A stretch of 64,000 bases of DNA, taken from assembly GCA_963920705.1 (NCBI GenBank), contig OY987228.1:14677187-14741186 (forward strand), written 5' to 3'. Origin of the DNA: Odiellus spinosus (Eukaryota > Arthropoda > Arachnida > Opiliones > Phalangiidae). A program made the translations under genes and the position numbers. Positions within the stretch are counted from its first letter, which is position 1. Each line of letters begins with the position of its first letter. Positions 38,719 through 49,968 of this stretch are shown one piece after another. Below the pieces are notes generated by a model. The model ran no database searches. It worked only from the letters and a program-made list of their open reading frames with translations, and was not told where the DNA came from.

Positions 38719-40513
38719 AAGGGTCTATATCCTATATATACTAAAGGTACAAGTACTGTATAGAAGGACACCCTGAACCTACATATATAAAGACCGATAA
38801 GAATAGAAATACCCAATAAATGGATATATTGTAGCCGCCGAGTTTACGCGGTTAGAAAAGCGAGAACGAATAAGTAGTCGAGTTTAAACGAATCCTAATA
38901 ACATCAGTTGTCGCGCGGGACCAACAAAGACTTAAATTCAAGCAACGTGGACAAACCAAGAAGAAACGCGTCTTCTATTTCCCTAACTACCACCGAAAAT
39001 CTCCTTCTCACAATATTACTTCATTGTTCGAATAAAATGAACGGACCATATTCGGCCGCGAGAAATTCGTGATCCCATGGTTAATAGAGTAGAAAAAGGA
39101 CACGATGGATTTACAATTATTCCCATATAAAGAATTTATCCCTTTGCCCGCGTGGTTCATCATTATACCGTCGATTCGCGAATAAAGTCTCGAATCAATT
39201 TAGAATTCGAAGAGCGTTCGCGCTCCGATAAAGTCCCTCTTTTATCGGTCAGAGTTTTTATAAAGATTTACTGTAGCAGAAACAAATTCGAAATCGCTAT
39301 TGAAACGATTCCGTTCTATTGTCGAAAACCGATTCGCTCAAGGCAGCTTCACTTCCATATATATAGTATAGATTGTCCGCGAACAGCGATAATTAGGGGA
39401 GCCCAGAGAAACCCAGATGGTTTAACAGAGTCTTCAATTCCATTCCCGCTCCCCTTATTCCCCTTATATCTCTCTCTTTTCATTCGATATAGGAATCGAA
39501 GCGCTCTCTTTAACGCGCTACAAATTACTTCCGTCAGAGAATTTCGCCTTCTCCATGCGAAAATTGTTGTAAAGCGTGGGAGTTTCAAAGAGTACCTAAA
39601 CCTAGCTGATAATATTTGGGTTAACGTTATATCCCCACCCTCTACTCCTCCTCCTATCTCAATCCTCTTCAGGCGCGTATATAGTTCGAGGTTTCCTACA
39701 GATCGAACAGACACGCATTTCAAATAATTGAAGCTATAATGAACTAGCCAACCCCCAAAAACACTCACGAGTATATCTGTACTGTTTTAAAGGTCCATTA
39801 AACACTTGAAATAAATTAATGAATTTTAACAATTAATATTGGAATTGAAAATTATTTTAAAGAGGCGGCGTCTGCTTAAAGATGAACCTGTTCTGTTAAT
39901 TGGACTCCATATTCGTTATAGGCCCATTAAGAATTGAGTAGCATATACATTATTAGAACTTCAGATTTTGAATTAGAATACTTTTTGGATAATCTTTTAG
40001 GATACTAGACTATGGAAACAGATTTGGACTGTATATTACGATTACAATATGCTAATTATAGCTCCCTAAAGTTACGTTCCTCGATTTATATTCGATTTTA
40101 TCTTATTTTCGGTTCGGGGAAAATGATATTATACTGCATTCCAGTTATACCTTATTACACCCCCCTTGGGAAATTTTATGTTCACATCTTCGAATAAATA
40201 TTTGAGGCAAACACGGGATAGTGCTGCCTCCTAGTTTCGGAAAACGTAACTTGTCAAATTATGATAACCACTTTTTTTAAAGGTAACTGAATTAATGGTT
40301 GGAGACCAAATTAAATCGCAGACTGGTTCGGTGATAATTAATAAGGTTAATTATTAGGTGATTATTAAGTTAAAAAATCAATATATACAAATCGATTCGG
40401 AAACCAACAGCTTTACTTTCGTGAAACTTTATCGATTTTCCTTAGAAAACTTTCTGTATGTATCTTAGAGCGTCATGTTATTTCTTTATTTGATTTTTTA
40501 TCGGATTTTTGTT

Positions 40514-40915
40514 GCCCAAAAATTGGACTCTGAATAGGCCCACGGCGAGGCATCTTTAACGAGTGGCTCATTTAGTTTTATCATTTCTAATTCCATAATT
40601 CGCACATCTCCTTTCCAATGGTGCTCTAAATTTTTACAAACGGGCTATTGGTAAAAAGATATGGTCATTCTAAGATAGCCAAAAATATGACTCTGGTCTC
40701 TGGGTCCAGCTTCATTGGTGGCTTGGTGTCTTAACCAAGTGGCTCATTTAGTTTTATCATTTTTAAATCTATAATTAGAACATCTCCTTTCCAATGGTGT
40801 TTTAAATTTTTATAAACGGGCTATTGGTGAAAAGATATGGTCATTCTAAGACGGCCAAAAATCGGACTCTCCGACCATTTTCTTCGGGGGGCATGGTATC
40901 TTTCCCGAGGAAGGT
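40514..40915. repeat. Tandem repeat, ~165-177-bp period, two units plus part of a third
   Basis: Each unit begins with a form of GCCAAAAAT(T/A/C)GGACTCT (40514, 40677, 40853). The first two continue with GTGGCTCATTTAGTTTTATC, ACATCTCCTTTCCAATGGTG and CGGGCTATTGGT. Units are about 85-90% alike by eye. It may be a fragment of a satellite. Confidence 0.8.
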
Positions 40916-42402
40916 TTTTGGATTATCCTATTCATACTCCCTTTAAAATAATATCATAGACTCGCGCAATTAATACAAACAGCGTCGAAGATTTATTATA
41001 TAGCAAATATTAGGGCACAGCGTGGCTCTTTTCGCTTTCATTGATTTTTGGTTCCCCTTTCATCGTCATTGGCGCCACATTTGAGGTCATACAACTGGTC
41101 TTTTAACGAAATATACCCTAAATCGAGAAATTTACCGGTATAGAGATTATGGAATCGGTAGACCAGCGAACTACCAATTAGTAATACCCATCCCACTATA
41201 CACGTATGATATAAAAATAGCGTGATTCATGCGTGATGATCGTGTATAGTAGGGGGCGTTGATAAAAGAACACGTTTATGTATAATCAATATATTGACGT
41301 ACAAACCTTCACTTTGCTCGTGTTTAACAGCCCTTGAAACCTTTTTTCCCCCTAATATTATTTAACATCGCGTACCAATCCGCCTAAGCTTTTCCCATTC
41401 TGCAAACTCCTTTCTAATAAGAGTATAGTTATAACAACATGAGTTTGCAGCGCTTGCGAAACTACTCTCGTCTTTATCACATAGTAGGAGAAGTTTGGTA
41501 TACAGGGGTGCTTTTTAGACATTAATATATCCATTTCTACAGGTTAGGCGATTTGTGTGTCATCCTATCCTTTAAAATTTAGGAGCGACGAATACCGTCA
41601 GAAACAATAGCCAAAATTAAATGGTAGGTGATTCTGTATAGGTAATCTGTGGCTAATATTTCTGCCTTTTCTGAGGTTGGTCAGACTATCCTTTTTCAGT
41701 TTAGGCTTAGTGACTCTTCTCTCATTATTCCTTTTGTTCATATATTGGAACTCGTTGCAAACTACATGTTAGAAAAACCGCGCGACTTATCATTGATATT
41801 TAATTTAGCGAAAGAGGGAAGGGAAAGGGGGGGGGGGTCCCCCGGTGCTATTATAACGTTGCTATAAACGCGAAGATCATAAACGTAAATGGTCGGGCGT
41901 AGCCTTAACCCATTAACGGAATCGGTTTATCCCCCAGCAAAGCTCAGCAGTTTTAGCGGATGGTAAAGTCAATCTAGCGAGACGAATATTGAGTTTTACG
42001 GAACGAGGACGATTCTTTCAACGATGAAACAATATCGCGACACGCGATGAGCTTGCTTTGTAATGAAATAAGCCTATTTAAACTCAATTTGTTGAATCGG
42101 TAATTTATTAAACCACGCAATTGAACGATATTAATGAATAATGAAGTTTGTACTAAATATATGACTTAAATGTTAAACTAATTTTTCAAATGACTGTCTC
42201 TGTTCGTCAATAGCAAATCTGTAATATCTATTGTAAAACGTTCCTTTTGACAAGTTTTTAGCTTGTTTATTTTAGTTTATAAATTATAAATTGATTGAAA
42301 AGGGAACTTGCACGTCAGCAAGCTCTCCTAAAACGTTTAATAAACTGTTTTTCTTAACTATGAAATAGCAGTCTCGTAAATTAATTAACCAAAACTTCTT
42401 GT
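40916..42402. other. Non-coding with small hairpin
   Basis: CCCACTATACACG (41191) and CGTGTATAGTAGGGG (41245) form a small inverted pair about 65 bases across. The 41.3 kb dispersed repeat follows. No gene seen. Confidence 0.5.
41288..41432. repeat. Dispersed 'TAATCCGCC' repeat, longest copy
   Basis: TGACGTACAAACCTTCACTT, then CTCGTGTTTAACAG, CAATCCGCCTAAGCTTTTCC and CATTCTGCAAACTCC through AAGAGTATAGTTATAAC. Parts of this string recur at about ten other places in the window on both strands (around 3.07, 11.17, 15.35, 17.7, 19.1, 27.2, 34.7, 36.3, 46.45 and 49.38 kb). It is non-coding and of unknown class. Confidence 0.5.
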
Positions 42403-42834
42403 TTAAAAGGGGAATGCAACCTAAGAACAAGTGACTATCCATTCCTTATCGCTTAAATAGGCCTAATCCACCAGTAAAACAATTTACAGACAAATATTAA
42501 ACTAGAAATAAATTTAAAACTTACCGGGAAAATAGGCTTAGCTGAATTCATGGAGATCCTGAATTTCTTCAAATTAATGGGCCAGCGACTAAAGAGCAAG
42601 GCCCGACGTTAAGGCGAGGTCTTCATGAGATTTTCAATAACATTCCATTGGTCTCTGACCCGTAAATTCGAAAACATTCATGATCTCCATGAATCCAGCT
42701 AAGCCTCTTTTCCGGGTAAGTTTTAAATTTATTTCTAGTTTAATATTTGTTTGTAATTTTGGTTTTCTGGTGGATTAGGCTTATTTAAACAATAATTGAT
42801 AAAAATCACTTGTAAGGTTGCATTCTACCTTTAA
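42403..42834. mobile_element. Palindromic TTAA-flanked MITE, copy D (full)
   Basis: A 424-bp element (42407-42830) with intact TTAA on both sides. Both arms are complete, including the ATTCATGGAGATCCTGAATT / GATCTCCATGAATCCAGC inverted pair and the outer AATCCACCAGTAAAA / GGTGGATTAGG pair. It is one of the two best templates for a family consensus. Confidence 0.88.
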
Positions 42835-44461
42835 CTATAGTATAATTAAGTAATTAAAATTTAAATATAATTATTCGTTATAAAATCAAACTGAAATGAA
42901 AATATTAAAATTATTATAATCAAGAATGATTGAATGGGGGAGCCTTTGCGAAAAGTCAAACTTATTTTTCTTCTATATATTGTCCATCCACTTGCTTAGA
43001 ATCAATAGAGCGAAAGGCAGAAAGGAAGAGATACCTTAGATAATGTCTTTACCCGTATCTTTCTCTCCCAATCTTTAATTGTATTGCCTTCAAAATAGGG
43101 AACAGACTATAGAAGATGAGAAATCGAGTATTCTGATTCGAGAAAAATTATCATTTGAGATAGATGTGGGTTCTAATATAATAGTTAAGGTCATTGTACC
43201 CAACCCGACCGCCACATAAAAGTAGAAGGTCATTAGTATATAGATAATACCCGCGTATGAAAAAAAGGCACGACCAACCGGGATATTAGACTGAATTTAC
43301 GAGCAAAATATTTCCTTGCAAAATTTAAAATAGATTCCGGCGGCATTTACCCTTCGCTCTCGTAGTGGAAAAATTTAAAGGTCGCAATCGTGATCTATAC
43401 CAAAACTGCACGAAGTTGAAAATCTACGTTCAATCTCGGTTGAATTTAGAGAATAAATTGTATTACAACTCCATTATATATAAGGGAAATGATTATAACC
43501 CTTCGTAAAATCGAGATAAAAAGAGATGATGCGTATCTAGATCATAAAAAAAAAATGTAAATATCATTCGAAATACCTAACTGAACAAATTCGTGTACTA
43601 TTGTCCAGAAAGATTCGCGTTTAACGGTCTTAAACTATTTTTAATATTTTATATTCCGAATTTATTCTATAGCTCAAGTATTACTTAAGTACTAGTAGGC
43701 TAAGATAATTTTAAATTTAATCAAACAATGGATTTATAGCTAAGATTGTAGCTATACAAAATTTAGGGTTGTAAGCCGGAACATTTTCCCATGAAATATT
43801 TCGCTTGGTTCACTCATTTGAAGGGACTTAAATTCTAAGTGTAAAGTCTCAAACTGATTCTAACACAGACTCGTAAACATAGAGTATTAATAATAGTAAA
43901 GGAGAACGGAAGTGGAGCACAACGGAACGCAATAATGAGTGATATAACTACGGGATATTCAGATATACACAGTATTATTCACTGTGGTTCTATAGAAACC
44001 GAATCTCCCGTAGTTAATGCTCTAAGTTTCGTCCCGTTGCCACCTTAAATCGTCTGGTCCATATTGAAACCATATTTTTTTAAACCATTTGATTCAAATT
44101 AAAAATATTTGTCCTCCAGTTTTTGTTTCCGAATTGCGAACTAGCGTAACCTTTGATAGTCTAACATATAACATCATTAATTTGCAATTTTCTTAGAATT
44201 CGTGCTAGTGATCATTTTTTTTTTTTCAATAACATAACAGCCTTGAAAGAGGCTTAAATTATTATATAAAAATCGGGTTTACTATGGAAATTTGATTCGT
44301 TTTCAAGGTTGAAACTGATTATAGACCTACTCCGAGTAGAAATTTTCTCAGGAACTCATTATAAATTGACGGTATTAAATTAACAATTACAAGAAGTTCC
44401 AAGGCCTCGATATAACGGAAAACTAGAACTATACACGTTTCTGTGAAAGGCGCGTTTGGCC

Positions 44462-44475
44462 GTTGTCAAGGCAAC
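44462..44475. promoter_or_regulatory. RFX-type X-box
   Basis: GTTGTCAAGGCAAC fits the X-box consensus GTHNYYATRRNAAC with one mismatch and is nearly symmetric. RFX factors commonly control ciliary genes, but no such gene is identified here. Confidence 0.3.
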
Positions 44476-44481
44476 CGTTGT

Positions 44482-44510
44482 CAGAGAGAGAGCGAGAGAG
44501 AGAGAGAGAG
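44482..44510. repeat. (GA)n microsatellite
   Basis: A GA run with one C interruption, directly downstream of a CpG-rich patch with an RFX-like site. Confidence 0.9.
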
Positions 44511-45764
44511 ATACCGGAGCGCCGTCAGAGACGGATAATGGAGAAAGAGATCTAAAACTAATCCCGAGGCGAGTATCCGCCTCTTACAAAAGAACTACAA
44601 ATTCAATGTTACACGAGAACGGTAGAAGGGTATTACGAGGCTCTCCTGGTCTTAGGTAGTGATTTTAGGTTGAGGGTAAAAGAGAAAGATATAGGAAAGA
44701 AAGAAAAAAGAACGAAGACAAAATAAAAAAAAGGTCGACTGAAAGATTACGTGGGCGAGAATGGAACGACGATGTTTACGAGAGACGGGGCTATCGCCCA
44801 CCCACGACATAGTAATATAGTAGACAGTTAAGCCGACTTTAGAATGGGATGCGTTATTGAATTGAACGCACGAAGCTTATATTATACGCTCAAGTTCAGA
44901 AATACGGAGTCAGAATTGCGGGGGTTGACTATGATTTTAAGAAAGGACGAAATTTGGAAGACCCAATAAAGCTACGCTCGTCTTTTCTCATATATATATA
45001 ACGTAATTACTTACGTCAGAGAATTGCATTTGACAAATTTATGCAAATTTTAAGTGGGAAGTTAAAAGTCTTCGGGAAACAAAATCCTAATCTTCTTGAA
45101 CATTTTAAATTGGTGTTTAAATTTAGAGATAACTTAAGCCGAACAGTATCTCGATTTCAGAATGAATTTGAGACCCAAGTGTGCTTTTACCTCGTTAAAA
45201 ATTAATCTATTTACACCCTTGTCAAATTGGAGTACAAGCGCACTGAAATAATTGCTCCACTGTGACTTTACTAGATCGCCCCTATAGCAAGGATTTAAGA
45301 TTAAATTGACTGCACGCGGTGTTTTTTTCCCGATTAAGATTAAACTGTATATCCCTCGTGAAGCCTTTAAAGTCAAACTGCGTGGGTGGACCGTGGATTA
45401 GTTTTAAAAAAATATTTCATCCCATATACGTGAAATTTAATAATCCAGCTCACAAAATTTATAAGCCTGTACTGTTGAATAGAAAAATAATATAAAATTT
45501 ATTTCGAAACTATATAAAATATGAAATATTTAATATTTCTTGAATTATTATTAATTTGTTAGGCTAGTTAGTGGTTCCAAATGAAACAATATAAATTAGT
45601 TACTTGTATCTAAAATATATATAAAAGTCTATACATTCCTCATATATAAAAAATATAAGAGGCTATTTAATTATTTAAATATTTATGAATTATCAGTTTA
45701 ATTAGTGTCAAGTTAAAAATATTTAATCTATAATTTATTTCAAATATCAAAAGACAGATTTAAC

Positions 45765-45803
45765 TAAAAAATCACTTGTTGTTAGGTTGCATTTTACCTT
45801 TAC
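45765..45803. mobile_element. Palindromic MITE, copy H (right terminus only)
   Basis: AAAAATCACTTGTTGTTAGG and TTGCATTTTACCT match the right terminus of the family. No left arm was found upstream. The outer flank (TTACTATAG) resembles the flank of the 42.4 kb copy (TTAACTATAG), hinting at a shared origin, though this may be chance. Confidence 0.6.
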
Positions 45804-46807
45804 TATAGTCTCTTTGGTTCAAAATCAAGCAAAAAATAAAGCTTCCGCCGTAATTCGGCACCCCACCTTCGAAATCCGTTAGTGATAATAATAATAACTC
45901 TTATTAAAAAAAAAATTATAAAAAAAAACAAGCTGCCTAGATCACTCTCTAAAACTGGAACGACAGATGTGTCTACGAGTACAAATTTTACCGGGAAGGC
46001 AGGGGAGTTAGGTAGCGAAGGGGGAATCGAAAAAAATGATTGCCCTACCTTTAAAACATTCAAAAGATATATACATGTAAGTATAAAAGAGGCGAGCAAA
46101 AATAGCCGGCTACATTAAGCTGTACAAATCCCTTCCATTTAAATTGCAACTCTTGAGAACCAAAACGAAATAACTAAAGAGATAAGCTATTTTCGTTACA
46201 TCTTTTTTCGATTTCATCTCATTAAGATAAATTATGTAATGGTTTAGACTGTGATCGTCTGTGGGAAATTCAATAATTAAATATTAAATTCAAATAGATT
46301 ACTAAAATTATTTAACATATTCTTAATCATGGTGTGTCAGATCTGTGTAGTAAAGTTCATTAAATATTAATAAATTAACGGAATAAAAACTTGAAATTAA
46401 ATAATATAATTCTATACGTAACTTGTAAAATTAACACTAATTGTTATTAAGATAAACTGAAGTGAATTGATACATAATGTTAAACTTCATTGGGAAAAAG
46501 TTGTCCATAAAAACTACAATTGAACGCGATTAGAGGAGTAGAAGTTTTTTGGCAAAAGAAAGGTTATTATGTTTTATTAGCGTTTAAATTAAATAAATTT
46601 AGTGTTTTTAATTAAATAATCGTTATTAATTTAAGAAAAACACCTTTTCGAGTAGGTAATATCGTAATTTTAAGATAAAATAGTAATTCCTAGAAAATAC
46701 ACAATTTTTCATGAAATTTTGTTTTAATAATTCAACTTAAAACATATTTTAATTGAGAAATAGGCTTTTGGAACTAAGGTAACATTACACAGACAACACA
46801 CACACTA

Positions 46808-46824
46808 TCTCTCTCTCTCTCTCT
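46808..46824. repeat. (CT)n microsatellite
   Basis: About eight CT units. A (GA)n run of similar size is at 47188-47204. Confidence 0.85.
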
Positions 46825-47037
46825 TTACTATCCTCTCCTCTTCCCGTTTCCTACCCCTAGTAAAATGGGGGACAAGGGGATAGGGATAACTGCTGGCGTG
46901 TTGGGTTGGGATGGAGAACAGCTGCCCCCTACATCAGCCCGAAGCCGGGGCCATTCAAGTTATCCTTCCCATTCATGCCTGCGCGTCCGATCTGCGCTAC
47001 CGTAGACCGCTACTTCCTTTCCGGAGTTTCGCGCCAA

Positions 47038-47049
47038 ATAAAAACTAAA
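47038..47049. promoter_or_regulatory. E2F-type 12-mer upstream of the candidate Hv1 first exon
   Basis: TTTCGCGCCAAA matches the extended E2F consensus and lies about 310 bases upstream of the candidate first exon ATG at 47358, in the same CpG-richer region. Confidence 0.35.
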
Positions 47050-47291
47050 ATAAGTCCTAGTCTAGTATCTACAAATCTAGCGCGTAACATTGAAATTGGT
47101 TTTCGTATTTATTTAAGTACTAATTAGAAATGTAAATTAGAATTTAAAAACATAAACGATATCCATTTTACTCCCGCGAAACATTGGAGGAGAGAGAGAG
47201 AGAGGGCAGAGAGTGAGGAAAATAAAAGAATACCGCGAACGCGAGGTTTCTCTGTCAGTAAAAATGTGGGCCACGCGTAGAATCATTCTCT

Positions 47292-47374
47292 TAGTTCCTT
47301 CATAAAGTCGCGTGGCGCCTGCGCGTACGGCTTCGTCGCCAAGCTGATCGCCAAAACATGGCGCCTTCGGTCAG
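47292..47374 (+). CDS. Candidate alternative first exon of the Hv1-like gene (MAPSV-)
   Basis: A CpG-rich patch ends in an ATG at 47358 in good context (CAAAACATGGCG). It is followed by five codons (MAPSV) plus two bases, then a strong donor GTAAGA at 47375. An in-frame stop (TAG) lies at 47292-47294. The exon ends in the same phase as the first Hv1 exon at 49969-50027. Joined to the exon at 53776 it would read MAPSV-S-KEELMRNSDH and stay open. This suggests a second promoter and a shorter N-terminus for Hv1. It could equally be the first exon of an unrelated transcript or a chance match. No transcript data are available. Confidence 0.35.
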
Positions 47375-48889
47375 GTAAGAGAGTTGTAGCCTTGTTTCTC
47401 GATATTTTCCTTTACATCAACAACCGTGACCTTAATTTGACCCATGATTTAAAATTTGGCTTTTCACTAAGTAGGAGGAATTTGATTAACAAACGGCCGA
47501 AGCTTCTCCGATTTTTACTCTTCCTTAATCTTAGGGTAGCGAATTTATACGGGTTTTTTGTTTACAATTTTCGTGCGTGAGACGGAGAATCGAGAGAGAA
47601 ATTGGAATTCAATCTCACGCGCAAAAGCTGGAACCCTCCTTTCTTTCCTTAGCGAAGAGCCGAATTTATAAAAAGTTATTAGAGATTGTGTATATATGTC
47701 AGAATAGATATAATTATTATTAAAATAATTTAATTGGTTTCTATATCGTACCACCGTTTACGTCATCATAGTACGTGGGTTATGAATCCGATTAAATATT
47801 ATATCAATTGGAAAATTACATTTTTATCTTATGTAAACATTTCATTAACTTTGTCATCTCGATTCCTATTATTTAATTGAATTCCACATTCAAGATAAAC
47901 TTTTTCGCGTATTTATCAGAGTTATATTTTTATATTTAAACGTATATCGATAGTGGGTTCAACTAGATCTTTTAATTTTCGGAAACTATTCAGGCTTCTA
48001 GTTATTTTTCTATCGTGATTAAGTAAATATAAAAAACAAATTGTGAAGAATTCATATCACCATCCAAGTTTAAAATTATTCGGAACTATTAAACCTCACG
48101 AGTTTAGGTTTGGTAATAGTGAAAAAAGTTCAGATTTAGTTGTACACTTCATTTTTTAAGTCTCATCCCCCATTCAAGTCTCATCCAGGGTTAAAAATAT
48201 TGAAGTTATGTCCCTCAAAAGTCGAAATTTCGAAATATCTAGAAAGCGACATTATTTTCCAAATTATTAAATATATTCCAAGTTAATAAATAAATTACAT
48301 GCAAACTAAATTGAGTAATAGAGCTTGGATTTTGAAAATTATATAATTATATTGATATAGTTTAAATAAACCTAACATATTAATATTAAATATTTAAAAT
48401 TGTATGATAAAATAATCCTGTTTAAGGCAATCAATTCCGAGAATATTCGAAGTGATTAATTGAAGTTTAATTTTAAAAAATTCAAGGATAGCGAGTTAAT
48501 TATTTATTAATTATATCTCGAATAATTCTTATATGAGAGGAGGGCGCCCACTCATGTTTTATGATAACATATTTTAACTTAAATAGAAAATATACACCAG
48601 CTAAAAAGTAAAGGAACCGCTTTTGAATTTATTTTCTTATAAATGTCTTAGGCAACATTTTAGTGCTTAATTTTAATTCTGAAGTTGGGTTAGGTTTGAA
48701 TTTCAGCGTAGGGTAAAATTCGGGCGAATCATATTATTTCAACCTTTAACGGGGCTATCACGATTTAGTTTCTTAATTATAAACTTTCTAAATTAGTTTA
48801 ACACCTAAAATGTTTCCCATAATTGGAAAAACATTCAATTCCGATAATAAACGAAATAGAGTTGCATTTTCAAATAATTATTTCCCTTT

Positions 48890-49108
48890 AAATCTGTCAA
48901 ATGATTGAATATGCACTGTCCATATTCATAAAATTTTATTATTCTGAATAAAAATTAGTTCACCAATAAATTTAAACTAAATCCTAGCTATAAAACATAT
49001 GATGTCATATCATTGAATATGCGTTGTCTATATTCATAACATTTTAATATTTAAATTCATGAAAATTAGTCCACCAATAAATTTGAACTAAACCCTAAAC
49101 AAAACATA
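48890..49108. repeat. ~110-bp tandem duplication
   Basis: Two adjacent copies share TGAATATGC(A/G)(C/T)TGTC(C/T)ATATTCATAA and ATTAGT(T/C)CACCAATAAATTT, followed by ACTAAA(T/C)CCTA. The repeat is AT-rich and non-coding. Confidence 0.75.
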
Positions 49109-49968
49109 CAATGTACCATCTATGACACAACCAAAATATATATTAACTAAGTTATAATATTAAAAACGGGCCTCCCTTAAAACGTAACAATTTAACACGT
49201 TTTCTTATACATAATAATAACAACGAAACACAATAATACAATTCAAAGTTATTGTGGATGTTGGCAAGACATTGTTTCCCATGGTGACCCCACCCCCTAT
49301 CCTTTCCCGTCTGAAGAAAGTTTATCTACCCCATATTCACAATCACTTAATGAAAACTATTTTATTCAATATAATGTTAAACATTAAATATTAATACGCT
49401 TCAAGTTACACTAGCTTGTAAACTTCAGCTAGAAAATGTAACATAGCGAGTATGGCGACCCACCCCATTTCCTTAGGAAGTTAAAGTTTAAACGATAAAA
49501 CGGATTCTATACGCAACAACGATGTAGGAAGTGAAAAGAACACGAGCTATTGTTTGTACAAAGAGCCAAGTTCTTAAAAAAAAAAACATAATCTCACAAT
49601 AAGTGTATAACGAAAGCATGACCAAAGACTTTAGGAATATAGTTTAGAGAATGTTATGGGCAAGCGGCGAGCCACAGGGGTGTGGTGGTAACATTTTTGC
49701 GAAGGTATAACCCTCGGGTGTAGCGGGTGGTAGGAAAGGCCAGTGACTTCATATTCCTACCTTCCCCTTTTCTTTTTGGGTGTTTTGTAAGAAGCAAAAT
49801 TCATCTTACATATACAAACCAGTTAGTCCCTGCATCATATCGTTCAAGTTTTAGACCCTCGAGAATCAAATACCCGCTATTTCGTATTCAAAAACGATGT
49901 TTTCATAAATATATTACGTGTTTATAAATATTTAAATTAAGTACAGTGATTAAATTAAAATTAAAACA

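Larger units (their letters stand above)
32229..40513. other. Gene desert with scattered motifs
   Basis: Eight kilobases without a supported exon. CpG-rich patches at 35.28-35.56 and 38.82-39.3 kb, two E2F-type sites, a poly-A run and dispersed-repeat fragments (34.7 and 36.3 kb). The overlapping opposite frames at 39152-39768 (191 and 139 codons) share one patch and show no domain. Confidence 0.5.
42835..47291. other. Non-coding, no gene seen
   Basis: AT-rich with an imperfect palindrome around 43945-44018 (AACTACGGGAT ... ATCTCCCGTAGTT), a GA microsatellite and a MITE terminus at 45.77 kb. A CpG-richer patch (46.9-47.3 kb) leads into the candidate Hv1 first exon. Confidence 0.5.

Noticed and set aside
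39152-39768. 191-codon plus frame and 139-codon minus frame
   Set aside because: Both cover the same patch. Neither shows recognisable motifs or flanking splice sites consistent with an exon.
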